In this document: piece after piece, positions 17,093 to 25,533 of the stretch
Layout of the letters: each line of letters begins with the position of its first letter
How positions within the stretch are numbered: position 1 is the stretch's first letter
Origin: Methanomassiliicoccus sp.
GTDB taxonomy: Archaea; Thermoplasmatota; Thermoplasmata; Methanomassiliicoccales; Methanomassiliicoccaceae
Direction of reading: 5' to 3'
NCBI GenBank assembly: GCA_016109435.1
Contig: JAEILR010000012.1
Location: 1 to 40,243 of the forward strand
DNA length: 40,243 nt
Translations under genes and position numbers: made by a program
Notes under the pieces: model-generated
Told to the model about the DNA's origin: nothing
What the model saw: only the letters and a program-made list of their open reading frames with translations
Databases searched by the model: none

Positions 17093-18496
17093 ATGATCAG
17101 AGTGCTGTTCGTCGATGACGATCCGGTCGGGCTGGAGACCTGCGCCGACCTGCTGTCCGCGGAGGGGGACTTCACAGTAGATACCGCCCCCTCAGGGACA
17201 GCGGCCCTTGACAAGATCACCACCGGCAACTATGACGCGGTAGTGTCCGACTACATGGACGATCCCTCCATGAACGGCATCGACCTCCTGCGGAACGCGA
17301 GGGCCATGGGATATCTCAACACCTTCCTGCTGTTCTCCGAGAAGGTCGATGAGGACGTTGCCCTCGACGCCATCCTGAACGGGGCGGACCACTACCTGAC
17401 CAAGACCGGGAAGGCCATCCAGGACGTGTCGATGGTCAGCTCCATCCTGCAGAAGCGGCAGAAGAGGATCAACGAGGAGCGGGAGCGGAGGGACGAGGCG
17501 GCGTACCATTCCCTGCTGATGCGCATGCACGAGGGTTTCGCCTATCACCGCATCATCTACGACGATGACGATCGGCCGGTAAGCTCCATGATCATCGATG
17601 TCAACGACGCGTTCGAACAGCTGTTCTCCAAGCCGGGAGAATCGGTCCTGGGAAGGGACGTTCGGCAGCTGATAACCGATATCGAGGGCTTCGAGCATGA
17701 GATGCTCAAGGCGTTCAACGACATCATCATCAACGGCAAGGAGGTCCGCTTCACCGAGCGGTCCAGGGTCCTGGACCGCTGGTTCTCGGTGGCCATATAC
17801 GCGCCCGAGCCGGGGCACTTCGTCACCATCCTCTCCGACCTCACCGCCCAGAAGAAGCTGGAAGAGGAGCTGGAGCTGTCCAGGAAGAAGCTGTACCTTC
17901 TGGGCTCGATAACCAGGCATGATCTCCTCAACCAGCTGACCGCTCTGAACGGCTATCTGGGCCTGGCCCAGCTCAAGAAGGACGAGGACCTGGTGTATGA
18001 TTACATCGCCAAGGCGGTCCAGTCCGGGGACAAGATGTGCAAGATCCTGGAGTTCTCCCGGGACTACGAGAGCATGGGGGAGCAGAGGCCGGAATGGTCC
18101 TCCGCCCAGGTGGTCGCGGAGATCGGCATCGGGGAGGCCCAGATGGGCGATGCCAACGTGATCATCGAACTGGAAGGCCTGGAGATCTTCACCGACCGCA
18201 TGATCCAGAAGGCTTTCCACAATCTCGGCGACAATGCGGTGCGCCACGGCCAGGCGGAGAACGTGCGTTTCTTCTACGAGCGGTGCGGCGAGGACCTGAA
18301 GATCATCTGCCAGGACGACGGCTGCGGGGTGGCCCCCATCAAGCGCAGGGACATGTTCGATGACCGGTTCGGCCACGGCCTCTACCTGGTCAAGGAGGTC
18401 CTGAAGATGACCGGGATGACCATTCGGGAGACCAATCCCCGCTCCGGGGCCCGGTTCGAGATACTGGTGCCCAAGGGCGGGTTCCGGTTCAAGTGA
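17093..18496 (+). CDS. hybrid response regulator-PAS-histidine kinase
   Basis: The protein is 467 residues with the receiver domain first. Acidic residues D8-D10, phospho-acceptor D53 (in VVSDYM) and K104 (in YLTKTG) are all present. A PAS domain spans about 140-262. The kinase follows, with H276 in SITRHDLLNQL, an N-box LGDNAVRHG, DDGCGV and GHGLYLVKEVL. A REC domain at the N-terminus makes this an acceptor that passes signals to, or is controlled by, another kinase. The soluble PAS kinase encoded at 10953-13364 is a candidate donor. It has no membrane segment and no DNA-binding output. Confidence 0.9.
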   Translation: MIRVLFVDDDPVGLETCADLLSAEGDFTVDTAPSGTAALDKITTGNYDAVVSDYMDDPSMNGIDLLRNARAMGYLNTFLLFSEKVDEDVALDAILNGADHYLTKTGKAIQDVSMVSSILQKRQKRINEERERRDEAAYHSLLMRMHEGFAYHRIIYDDDDRPVSSMIIDVNDAFEQLFSKPGESVLGRDVRQLITDIEGFEHEMLKAFNDIIINGKEVRFTERSRVLDRWFSVAIYAPEPGHFVTILSDLTAQKKLEEELELSRKKLYLLGSITRHDLLNQLTALNGYLGLAQLKKDEDLVYDYIAKAVQSGDKMCKILEFSRDYESMGEQRPEWSSAQVVAEIGIGEAQMGDANVIIELEGLEIFTDRMIQKAFHNLGDNAVRHGQAENVRFFYERCGEDLKIICQDDGCGVAPIKRRDMFDDRFGHGLYLVKEVLKMTGMTIRETNPRSGARFEILVPKGGFRFK

Positions 18497-18503
18497 GCCG
18501 GGA

Positions 18504-18668
18504 TCACTCCTCGATCGGTTCGAACTCCGATTTAGGGGCTCCGCACATCGGGCAGACCCAATCATCGGGCAGGGACTCGAACGGCGTTCCCGGAGGGATG
18601 TTGCTCAAAGGGTCTCCCTGGGCAGGATCGTACTCGTAGCCGCACACAAGACAGCGCCATTTCCTCAT
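18504..18668 (-). CDS. rubredoxin
   Basis: The protein has 54 residues, [20 protein letters not shown] to ...FEPIEE. Two CxxCG knuckles (C6-C9 and C39-C42, in CLVCG and CPMCG) form the Fe(Cys)4 site. The conserved aromatic/proline pattern ([27 protein letters not shown]) is typical. It carries single electrons at low potential, in anaerobes often to superoxide- or oxygen-reducing proteins. Its ATG overlaps the stop of the hemerythrin gene (ATGA), so the two are translationally coupled. Confidence 0.95.
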   Translation of the reverse strand: MRKWRCLVCGYEYDPAQGDPLSNIPPGTPFESLPDDWVCPMCGAPKSEFEPIEE

Positions 18669-19210
18669 CGCTTCTCAGCTCCTTCGACCACGGCAACGTA
18701 CTTCTCATGTATCAGCTTTCTGTCGAACTCCCGGAACTCGCTGAGCATGACGTCGCTCTCCTCCTTGGTGAGGTACTTCATGGCCGCGGGGAAGAACTCC
18801 TTGTCCTCCCGCCGGATGTGGTCGGGGTAGATGCTCACCAGCCCGGCGATGGCTTCGGTGATGTCCCCGGTGGCCGACGCGTCGCCGCCCCGGGAACGCG
18901 CGTTGGACTCTCCCAGGCGGCGGACCAGGGCCCGCGAGCGTGCGTGATCGTCGATCAGGCGGTCCATGGCCATCACCATGTCCGGGGTCATGGGCTTGCT
19001 CTTCAGCGCCGTGAACAGCAGGTCCTCCTCCTTACCGTGATGACACCGGTCGGCATACGTCCTCAGGAAGTCCACGATGGCGTCCAGCAGCGCGTTGTCG
19101 GGCGAAGTTCCGTTCTCGATATCGTTCCTGTGCCTGTCCATCACCGCGATCATCCTCTCGATCAGGCGGTGCTCTATCATCAGTGGTCCGGCCGGCAACA
19201 TCGTGGACAC
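18665..19210 (-). CDS. hemerythrin-like (HHE) protein
   Basis: The protein is 181 residues from a GTG at 19210; ATG 19201 or 19180 are alternatives. A TATA-like GAATATAAC at about 19226-19234 predicts a start near 19204. Four-helix hemerythrin ligands are visible: [23 protein letters not shown] and [14 protein letters not shown]. Such proteins bind O2, NO or sense redox at a di-iron site. Coupling by ATGA overlap to rubredoxin suggests oxygen or NO handling in an anaerobe, with rubredoxin supplying electrons. It could also serve as an iron store. Confidence 0.92.
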   Translation of the reverse strand: MSTMLPAGPLMIEHRLIERMIAVMDRHRNDIENGTSPDNALLDAIVDFLRTYADRCHHGKEEDLLFTALKSKPMTPDMVMAMDRLIDDHARSRALVRRLGESNARSRGGDASATGDITEAIAGLVSIYPDHIRREDKEFFPAAMKYLTKEESDVMLSEFREFDRKLIHEKYVAVVEGAEKR

Positions 19211-19239
19211 AATTGAACCGGCCGGTTATATTCCTTCGC

Positions 19240-19698
19240 TCAATCCCGGCGGAAGGTGGCCATGGCCTCTCCGTACTGCAGGACCTTGCCCACCATGGCT
19301 TTCTCCAGCTCGCTGCTCGTTGACCCAGGCCGCAGGGCGAGCTTCTCCCCAAGACCGTATACCTTGAGGTAGTAGCGGTGGGTATGGCCCCTGGGAGGGC
19401 AGGGAGGGACGTAGCCCAGCTCGCGATCGGTGTTCGATCCGTGGACCGCTCCCGGCACCTCCGGCGGGCTCGCTCCGGCGGAGATGTTCTCCGGTACCTT
19501 GTCCGTGGACGGGATGTTCCACATCACCCAGTGGATGAAAGTGCCACTGGGGGCATCGGGATCGTCAAGGATGATGGCCAGGTACGGCGAGGTCGATCCG
19601 GTGATGGTGATAGGCGGCGATACCCCCTCTCCCTTGCAGGTATATCGGTCCGGGTATGTTCGGAACCCCAGCTCAACTCCCAGGTCCTTGCTCCCCAT
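19240..19698 (-). CDS. YbhB/YbcL-type PEBP family protein (second copy)
   Basis: I start at ATG 19698 (MGSKDLGVELGFRTY), because GAGGTGA lies five bases upstream; the GTG at 19707 overlaps that site. The product is about 152 residues. Family motifs are CKGEGVSPPI, LAIILDDPDAPSGTFIHWVMWNIP (DPDAP and the HW pair) and GYVPPCPPRGHTHRYYLKVYGL (GPxxP-like and the HRY ligand-site region). PEBP proteins bind phosphate-type ligands; archaeal roles are unproven. It follows the first copy by one or two codons on the same strand. Confidence 0.88.
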   Translation of the reverse strand: MGSKDLGVELGFRTYPDRYTCKGEGVSPPITITGSTSPYLAIILDDPDAPSGTFIHWVMWNIPSTDKVPENISAGASPPEVPGAVHGSNTDRELGYVPPCPPRGHTHRYYLKVYGLGEKLALRPGSTSSELEKAMVGKVLQYGEAMATFRRD

Positions 19699-19708
19699 TT
19701 CCCTCACC

Positions 19709-20230
19709 TCACGGCGCTCTCCCCAATATGTTGCCGGAGAGGGGGCGCTCGTAGACCATCAGCGCCTCCCCGAACTGAAGGATCCTTCCTTCCATGGCCT
19801 TCTCCAGGTCCCTTCCCCTGGTCCCTCCGGCCAGGTCCAGCTCCTCGCTGAGGCCGAAGACGCGGAACCGATAGGTCCTCTTCGCTCCCTGGGGAGGGCA
19901 GGGGGCCGAGTAGCCCAGGTCGCCGTACGAGTTACGGCCCTGGCGGCCGCGGATAGGGTGGTCGAACTCCGCCTGCTTGGGAAGGTTCCGGGGAACCGTC
20001 TCCGCCCGCTCCACGTTCCACAGCAGCCAGTGGACCTGACCAGGGCGGTCACGGTCCATCTCCTCCATGGTGACGGCCATGAACGGCGCCCTCAGGTTCC
20101 CCACCCCGATCTGGGGCGAGTACTTGGTCCCCTCGCACACCTCATCGTCGGTCAGGGATCCGGACTCCACCGTGACCTTCAGCCCCCGCTCTCCTGGCCT
20201 ATGGGCCACTTGCTCCTCTATCATCTTCAA
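19709..20230 (-). CDS. YbhB/YbcL-type PEBP family protein (first copy)
   Basis: The protein is 173 residues starting at ATG 20230 (or 20224). It has the PEBP order CEGTKYSPQI, FMAVTMEEMDRDRPGQVHWLLWNV, GDLGYSAPCPPQGAKRTYRFRVFGL, and a C-terminal EKAMEGRILQFGEALMVYER that matches the second copy's EKAMVGKVLQYGEAMATFRR. The usual DPDAP is replaced by MDRDRP, so the ligand pocket differs from its neighbour. The pair is a tandem duplication that has diverged. A TATA-like GATTTATACTC at about 20269-20279 fits an 18-nt leader. Confidence 0.85.
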   Translation of the reverse strand: MKMIEEQVAHRPGERGLKVTVESGSLTDDEVCEGTKYSPQIGVGNLRAPFMAVTMEEMDRDRPGQVHWLLWNVERAETVPRNLPKQAEFDHPIRGRQGRNSYGDLGYSAPCPPQGAKRTYRFRVFGLSEELDLAGGTRGRDLEKAMEGRILQFGEALMVYERPLSGNILGRAP

Positions 20231-20340
20231 TCTAGCACCTCGCGACCCTCGCTCCCGATTCTCTCACCAAGAGTATAAATCGATTTCCAGGGGACGAGGG
20301 TCTTGACGGGTTAACATAATGGAAAGAGGATGGTCCGGCC

Positions 20341-21378
20341 TCACTCCACCGCCGGTTCCAGCAGCCGCAGCCCCGGACCGTCGGGGTCCACCCGTACCCT
20401 GGCTCCCAGGGGCAGGACCATCTGCGGATCGGTGTGCCCGAAGTCCATGTTGGCCACGATGGGCATGTCGCCGCGGCCGAACTCCTCGGACACCACCGAG
20501 AGGACGGCCTTCTCGAACCTGGCCCGCTGTTCCGCGGTGTATCCCCTCGGTCGGCCGAGCAGCAGCGCGCTCATGCCGTCGAACGCTCCCATGATGCCGT
20601 AGTTGCGGAGCATCAGCGTCACCGCGGACGGCGTAGGGACCCGTTCCGAGGTCTCCAGGAACAGTACTTTCCCATCCCAGAACGAGTTGGGCGGCCAGAA
20701 CCGGGTGCCCTTCATCATCTCCAGGACCTCGATGCACCCGCCGAACAGCTCCCCGGTGACAGGTCCGTCGCCCCGCAGGGCCTTCCATCGCGGGCTGCGC
20801 TTCCTTCTATTCACTTTGCCGATGGAAGCGTCGTCCGACCAGTCGGGATACCCTTCGCTGTACGAGGGCGAGGGGCGGTAGTCATACTGAGGCCTTGGCC
20901 GGAAGAGGATGTCCCTCAGGTGCTGCAGCTCCCTGGGACGTCCGCCCATTTGGGAGATCCCGGCCATCACCGAAGGGCCGTAGAAGGTGATCATCCCGCG
21001 GAGGGAGAGATGGGTGAGCAGGGTGGTGGTGTCGGAGAACCCCATGAGCACCTTGGGGTTCTTCATGAGCGCGTCGGTGTTGAGGAACGGCAGGGCCCGC
21101 ACCGAATCGTCGCCGCCGATGGAGGCGATGATCCCGTCGATGTCAGGGTCCATGAACGCCTGATCGATGTCCGCGGCCCGGGCGTGCGGGTACCACCTCA
21201 GGTAGTACTGGGGCGATCGGGTATGGGGCATCTCCACCACTTCCAGCCCCAGCTCGTCCTGCAGCACTTGCTTCCCCCTCTCGTACACCTTGGGGAAGGC
21301 ATGGGGGCCTCCCCAGGAGGGCGAGATGACCGCCACCCTGCTGCCCTTCCTCAACCGGCGAGGTCTGATATGCGCCAC
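20341..21378 (-). CDS. S66-family LD-carboxypeptidase / MccF-like serine peptidase
   Basis: The protein is 345 residues from GTG 21378. The S66 catalytic triad is visible: Ser115 in VLMGFSDTT, Glu217 in GGCIEVLE and His315 in DFGHTDP. In bacteria LdcA trims murein tetrapeptides, and MccF relatives cleave peptide-nucleotide antibiotics such as microcin C. A Thermoplasmatota-type archaeon has no murein, so detoxification, peptide scavenging or defence against bacterial products is more likely. It starts three bases after the ACT-protein gene, as the last gene of a paaK-led unit. Confidence 0.93.
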   Translation of the reverse strand: MAHIRPRRLRKGSRVAVISPSWGGPHAFPKVYERGKQVLQDELGLEVVEMPHTRSPQYYLRWYPHARAADIDQAFMDPDIDGIIASIGGDDSVRALPFLNTDALMKNPKVLMGFSDTTTLLTHLSLRGMITFYGPSVMAGISQMGGRPRELQHLRDILFRPRPQYDYRPSPSYSEGYPDWSDDASIGKVNRRKRSPRWKALRGDGPVTGELFGGCIEVLEMMKGTRFWPPNSFWDGKVLFLETSERVPTPSAVTLMLRNYGIMGAFDGMSALLLGRPRGYTAEQRARFEKAVLSVVSEEFGRGDMPIVANMDFGHTDPQMVLPLGARVRVDPDGPGLRLLEPAVE

Positions 21379-21381
21379 GGC

Positions 21382-21810
21382 TCAGGCCAGCTCATCCCTC
21401 TTCAGCAGCTGTCCGCCCTTGCCGAGGATGACCTTGATGGCGTCCTGGACCTGGTCGACCCTCAGGATCAGCACCGCCGCCGGCCGGCCGGAGTAGGCGT
21501 AGGCGTACTCGATGTTGATGCCCGCGTCGCCCAGCATCCTCGATATCTCCCGCAGCCCCCCCGGGCGGTCGTGCATCTTGACCCCGATGACCTCGGTGGT
21601 CGATACGACGTACCCCAGGTCGGTGAGCTTCCGGTACGCCTTCTCCGGATCGTCCACCAGCGCCCTGACCACGCCGAACCCGCTGGCCTCGGCGATGGAA
21701 AAGGCCATGATGTTGATGTTCTCGGCCTCCAGGACCTCAGCGATGGCCGCCAGCCGTCCCGGCTTGTTCTCAGCGAAGATCGATATCTGCTTGATGGTGT
21801 AGCTCATCAT
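21382..21810 (-). CDS. double ACT-domain protein
   Basis: About 142 residues. ATG 21810 overlaps the stop of the ligase gene (ATGA), with a second ATG at 21807. Two ACT repeats are visible: IKQISIFAENKPGRLAAIAE and VIGVKMHDRPGGLREISR, each with the Pro-Gly-Arg/Gly-Leu ligand turn. ACT pairs bind amino acids or related ligands and modulate enzymes. PaaK-type ligase plus ACT protein is a recurrent archaeal pair, so this is probably the ligase's regulator. Longer frames extending upstream run into the ligase gene and are not expected to be used. Confidence 0.9.
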   Translation of the reverse strand: MMSYTIKQISIFAENKPGRLAAIAEVLEAENINIMAFSIAEASGFGVVRALVDDPEKAYRKLTDLGYVVSTTEVIGVKMHDRPGGLREISRMLGDAGINIEYAYAYSGRPAAVLILRVDQVQDAIKVILGKGGQLLKRDELA

Positions 21811-23108
21811 AGTTCCCTCCTGTCCACGACCCTCTTGGCCTTGCCCTCGAAACGGGCGAGGGTCCCTGGCGATACCAGTTCCACGTCCACGGCCACGTTG
21901 AGGTTGTTCCTCAGCAGGTGGGCGACCTTCTGCTTCAGCCGAAGCAAGTCGTCCAGCTTGTCGGAGAACAGCGCGGTCCTCAGCTCCACCCTCACCTGCA
22001 TGGTGTCCAGGGAGCCCTTGCGCTCGACCACGATCTGGAAGTGCTCCCCCAGCTCGGGGATGGACATGAGGGTGTGCTCCACCTGGGACGGGAACACGTT
22101 TATCCCGCGGATGATGAGCATGTCGTCCACCCGGCCCTGGATGCGGGCGATGCGGACGTGGGAGCGGCCGCAGTCGCATTCCGAATCATCGTAAGAGGTG
22201 ATGTCCCCGATGCGGTACCGGATCATGGGAAGCGCTTCCTTCTGCAGCATGGTCATGACCAGCTCCCCCTTCTCTCCGGGACCGAGCCTCTCCCCGGTCT
22301 CCGGGTCGATGACCTCCACGAGGGCGAGGTCCCCCCATACATGAATGCCGTTCTGCTCCGAGCACTCGGTGAACAGCGGACCGGACAGCTCCGAGGTCCC
22401 GTAGATGTCATAGGCCTTGATGCCGGTGCTCTCCTCGATGCGGGTCCTCATCCTCTCCGACCACGGCTCCGCCCCCAGGATAGCGGTGCGCAGTCTGGTA
22501 TCGGAACGAATGTCCACTCCCATCTTCTCCGCGACTTCGGACATGTGCAGCATATAGGAGGGGGTGCAGGCGATAGCGGTCACCCGCAGGTCCTGTATCA
22601 GCTCGATCTGACGTTCAGTGTTCCCGACCGAAGCGGGAACGACCGTCGCCCCGACCTTCTCCGCCCCGTAGTGCAATCCGAGCCCTCCGGTGAACAGTCC
22701 GTAACCGTAGCTGACCTGCAGCACGTCCTTCCGGCCGATGCCCACCGAGTTCAGGGCCCTGGCGACGGAGGTGGACCAGTTATCGAGGTCCTTCTGGGTG
22801 TATCCGACCACGGTCGGCTTTCCGGTCGTTCCGGAGGACACATGGTAGCGGACCAGGTCGTCCTGGTCGCCGATGAACATCCCGTCGGGGTAGTTGTCCC
22901 GGAGGTCCTTCTTATACATGAACGGAAGCTTGACGATGTCATCCAGGGAGCGGATGTCATCAGGGTGGACGCTGGACTCCTTCATTCGTGCGCGGTAGAA
23001 CGCGGAGAACGAGTACAGGCGGTATGCCAGGGTCTTCAGCAGTTTGAACTGCAGGGCCTGAATGTCGGCCCCGGACATCTCTTCCACTCGGGGGTCCCAA
23101 TACTTCAC
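21807..23108 (-). CDS. paaK: phenylacetate-CoA ligase family protein
   Basis: The protein is 433 residues, full length for PaaK. The ATP-binding loop is SSGTTGKP (91-98), the adenylate motif is AYDIYGTSELSGP, and RYRIGDI, GRVDDMLIIRGINVFPSQVE and the C-terminal small domain with GKAKRVVDRR are all present. It activates an aryl acid such as phenylacetate to its CoA thioester. In archaea this often pairs with indolepyruvate ferredoxin oxidoreductase in aromatic amino-acid synthesis or fermentation; those genes are not in the window. It is first of a three-gene unit with the ACT protein and S66 peptidase. Confidence 0.93.
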   Translation of the reverse strand: MKYWDPRVEEMSGADIQALQFKLLKTLAYRLYSFSAFYRARMKESSVHPDDIRSLDDIVKLPFMYKKDLRDNYPDGMFIGDQDDLVRYHVSSGTTGKPTVVGYTQKDLDNWSTSVARALNSVGIGRKDVLQVSYGYGLFTGGLGLHYGAEKVGATVVPASVGNTERQIELIQDLRVTAIACTPSYMLHMSEVAEKMGVDIRSDTRLRTAILGAEPWSERMRTRIEESTGIKAYDIYGTSELSGPLFTECSEQNGIHVWGDLALVEVIDPETGERLGPGEKGELVMTMLQKEALPMIRYRIGDITSYDDSECDCGRSHVRIARIQGRVDDMLIIRGINVFPSQVEHTLMSIPELGEHFQIVVERKGSLDTMQVRVELRTALFSDKLDDLLRLKQKVAHLLRNNLNVAVDVELVSPGTLARFEGKAKRVVDRREL

Positions 23109-23321
23109 GATATCACCTTGACGGTCCGTCCGACGGGGTTACCGTCCAGGCCCATCAGACGGGGGGCCTGACTTGCTACGGCATGTCATGCTTGATATTT
23201 CATCCTTCCCGCCCCATATAGGCCATGTTCAGGCAAAACCTTTTCTCCTCTTCGCGAACCCGGCATCATGCGACACCGAGAATTATCCATCCTACCGTCG
23301 AACACGATGACCAGGGTCACA

Positions 23322-23329
23322 TTATAATC
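23322..23329 (+). promoter_or_regulatory. TATA box ATTATAAT of the CHAT peptidase gene
   Basis: ATTATAAT is centred about 26 nt before GTG 23352, fitting a leaderless or nearly leaderless transcript. It lies in a 243-nt divergent gap whose other side carries the paaK promoter (CCTATATGG on the minus strand near 23213-23221). Confidence 0.5.
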
Positions 23330-23351
23330 TCCCGAAGGGGTATGGGGGAAC

Positions 23352-23876
23352 GTGCCGAAGCGCAGCGTCCTGATCGTCGAGAGCATCCCGCTGAAGGAGG
23401 GCCCCACCGAGGGGGACGTCCTCAGCAAGATCCTGGAGATGGCCAGTTACGACTACTTCGAGCTGCACACCGTCACCAACAAGAACGACCTCCTTAGCAT
23501 GCTTGAGGACCGCCAGTTCATGAAGAGGTTCAGGATCGTCCACCTGTCCGGTCACGGGGACGAGGAGGAGCCAAACTTCCTCCTACCGCGCGGCTGCGTC
23601 CACGCCTCCGAGTTCCCGGAGGCCTGCTTCCGGAACAGGACGGTGTGCTTGTCCGCCTGCACCCTCGGCAGGAGCGCGTTCGTCCGCCCGTTCTTGGAAG
23701 CGACCGGAGCACGGTTCGTCATCGGCCCCCGCCGCGCGGTGTACCTGGCCGACGCGGCGCTGTTCTTCATGACGTTCTATTACTGGACCAACCGGCGCAG
23801 GCTGGGTATCGAGGCATCGTACAACCGGGCGGTGAAGAGCGCGGCCAGGGGCGACTTCCAGCTTTGGGTGCCCTGA
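23352..23876 (+). CDS. stand-alone CHAT-domain (caspase-like) peptidase
   Basis: The protein is 174 residues from GTG 23352. The caspase-fold dyad is clear: His68 in RIVHLSGHGD and Cys103 in TVCLSACTLG. The strand AVYLADAALFFMTFYYW, found near the end of CHAT domains, is also present. CHAT peptidases usually sit behind TPR or other sensor domains, and some work in anti-phage or cell-suicide systems. Here there is only the catalytic domain, with no attached sensor and no obvious substrate gene adjacent. It could be activated by a partner, for example a TPR protein elsewhere. Whether it is a protease in the cell is untested. Confidence 0.85.
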   Translation: MPKRSVLIVESIPLKEGPTEGDVLSKILEMASYDYFELHTVTNKNDLLSMLEDRQFMKRFRIVHLSGHGDEEEPNFLLPRGCVHASEFPEACFRNRTVCLSACTLGRSAFVRPFLEATGARFVIGPRRAVYLADAALFFMTFYYWTNRRRLGIEASYNRAVKSAARGDFQLWVP

Positions 23877-23885
23877 CGTCGGCGC

Positions 23886-25406
23886 TCACTTGATGGCGTA
23901 ATGCTCCGCCACGTCGTACCTCTTCAGGTCCCCGAAGACCTTCAGCCCGTCCCGCTCCAGGGTGGAGACGGCACCATGACCTCCGCACACCAGGAGGCGG
24001 GAACCGTTCCCCTTCAGGACGCTGTCCAGGTCTCCGGTGATCTCCAGCAGCGCCTTCCTCTCCTTGCGCGCCCGCTCCGAGTCCACGTTCACGGTGGTCA
24101 TCAGGTTCTTGGCCAGGGTGGAGAACTCCTCCATCTCCGGGGTCAGTGAATCGAAGTTTATTAGGCAGTCCCCGGTGAACAGAAGGCCCGCCTCGGGGCA
24201 GAGGTAGAACACGTGGCCATGCAGGTGGCCGCCCAGTGACTCCAGGACCTCGAACCGCAGCCCGCAGATCTCGATCTCGTCCAGCACCGGCAGCCCGTTC
24301 CTGGACCGGTCCCCGGCGGGGGGGAGGAGGCGGACGTTGCCAGGGGGATTGTACAGGGAGAACAAGTTGATCAGCTTGGTGTACACCTGCCCCAGGATGG
24401 AGCCCTGCATCTGTGACCCATAGGCGCGGTTGGCCTCGCGGATGATGTCCATCGAGCCGGGATGCATGAGGGATGGAGCATCGAAGAAAGCGCCACCTCC
24501 GGAATGGTCGGCGTCGGCGTGGGTGATGTACAGTCCCTCGATGTCCCGGACGTCCAGGCCGAAGTGGGCCAGCATCTCCACGATCTCGCGATGATAGATC
24601 CCGAACCCGGTGTCGAACATGGCGACGCGACCGTCGTTACGGAGAACGTACACCGAACCGCCGCAGGGCAGCTGGAAGCAGTACAGGACGCCCCCGTTGA
24701 TGAGCGGCACCTCCTGATAGACGGAGTAGAACCCCATCCCGGCGGTCTGCCTGAGGGTCGACCCGGTCTGGAGGATGGAGCGGAACACCATGTGGGGGTC
24801 ACGGCCCTGGGAGGTCAGTTCCTGAGCGATGTGATTGGCGTCGTGGAGCAGGCGGAACAGGAAGTCCTCGTCCTCGGTGCCGATGATCTCCCGCAGCTCC
24901 TGGGCGAAGCGAATGTAGAAGACCGTGTCATCCAGCTTCTTCCCGGTGGCATCGTATTCCAGGATCTCGATCCTGTACCGCAGCTTCAGCTGCTCCAGCA
25001 GCTTGTTGGCCACCACATCGTTGTCCAGGGTGAGGGAAACTGTCAGCCGGCCGGGGTACTTGCCCCGGTCATCGAAATCGAGGAACGCGATGTTGGCACC
25101 GGCGCCGGTGGTGTGACCGAGGAACTCGAACAGCATCCCTGGCTCGTCCGGAAGGTAGACCGAGAATTTGAGGAACCTAAGCGTCGCCAGGGACGTTTGG
25201 AGGTAGCCGATGGCCTGCAGGTCCTTGGTGATCTTCTCCGGAGCGTCCTCGTCCGCCTCCCCCTGGAAGAACACGATGTGGGGGTCGATCCGCCGATCAT
25301 AGTCGACGCGGTGGATGTTGCCGCCGTGGCTCTTGATTATCTCCGCGGCGTGGTGAAGTGCGCCTGGATCGTCGGGCATGCGCGCGATGAAGGAGAAGGT
25401 CCTCAC
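23886..25406 (-). CDS. ACT-ACT-metallo-beta-lactamase fusion protein
   Basis: The protein is 506 residues. Two ACT-like domains (residues 1-75 FIARMPDDPGALHHA; 78-150 FSVYLPDEPGMLFEF) are followed by a helical linker. A metallo-beta-lactamase fold (about 235-500) has HADADH (296-301), GHLHGHVFY, FTGDCLIN and CGGHGA as metal ligands. Members of that fold hydrolyse or oxidise varied substrates. The ACT part suggests control by an amino acid. It ends 10 nt from the CHAT gene stop in convergent orientation. The substrate is unknown. Confidence 0.82.
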   Translation of the reverse strand: MRTFSFIARMPDDPGALHHAAEIIKSHGGNIHRVDYDRRIDPHIVFFQGEADEDAPEKITKDLQAIGYLQTSLATLRFLKFSVYLPDEPGMLFEFLGHTTGAGANIAFLDFDDRGKYPGRLTVSLTLDNDVVANKLLEQLKLRYRIEILEYDATGKKLDDTVFYIRFAQELREIIGTEDEDFLFRLLHDANHIAQELTSQGRDPHMVFRSILQTGSTLRQTAGMGFYSVYQEVPLINGGVLYCFQLPCGGSVYVLRNDGRVAMFDTGFGIYHREIVEMLAHFGLDVRDIEGLYITHADADHSGGGAFFDAPSLMHPGSMDIIREANRAYGSQMQGSILGQVYTKLINLFSLYNPPGNVRLLPPAGDRSRNGLPVLDEIEICGLRFEVLESLGGHLHGHVFYLCPEAGLLFTGDCLINFDSLTPEMEEFSTLAKNLMTTVNVDSERARKERKALLEITGDLDSVLKGNGSRLLVCGGHGAVSTLERDGLKVFGDLKRYDVAEHYAIK

Positions 25407-25533
25407 GGCCCTGGTACCTGCCTCGGTGGTTAAAACAATACCTAAACGGCGTTAGGACTTTCTGCGCGAAAAATGATAGTTCTACGGGTGAGGCGACAGA
25501 ATAATATTGTTTTGAGCATTAGTATTCCAAACA

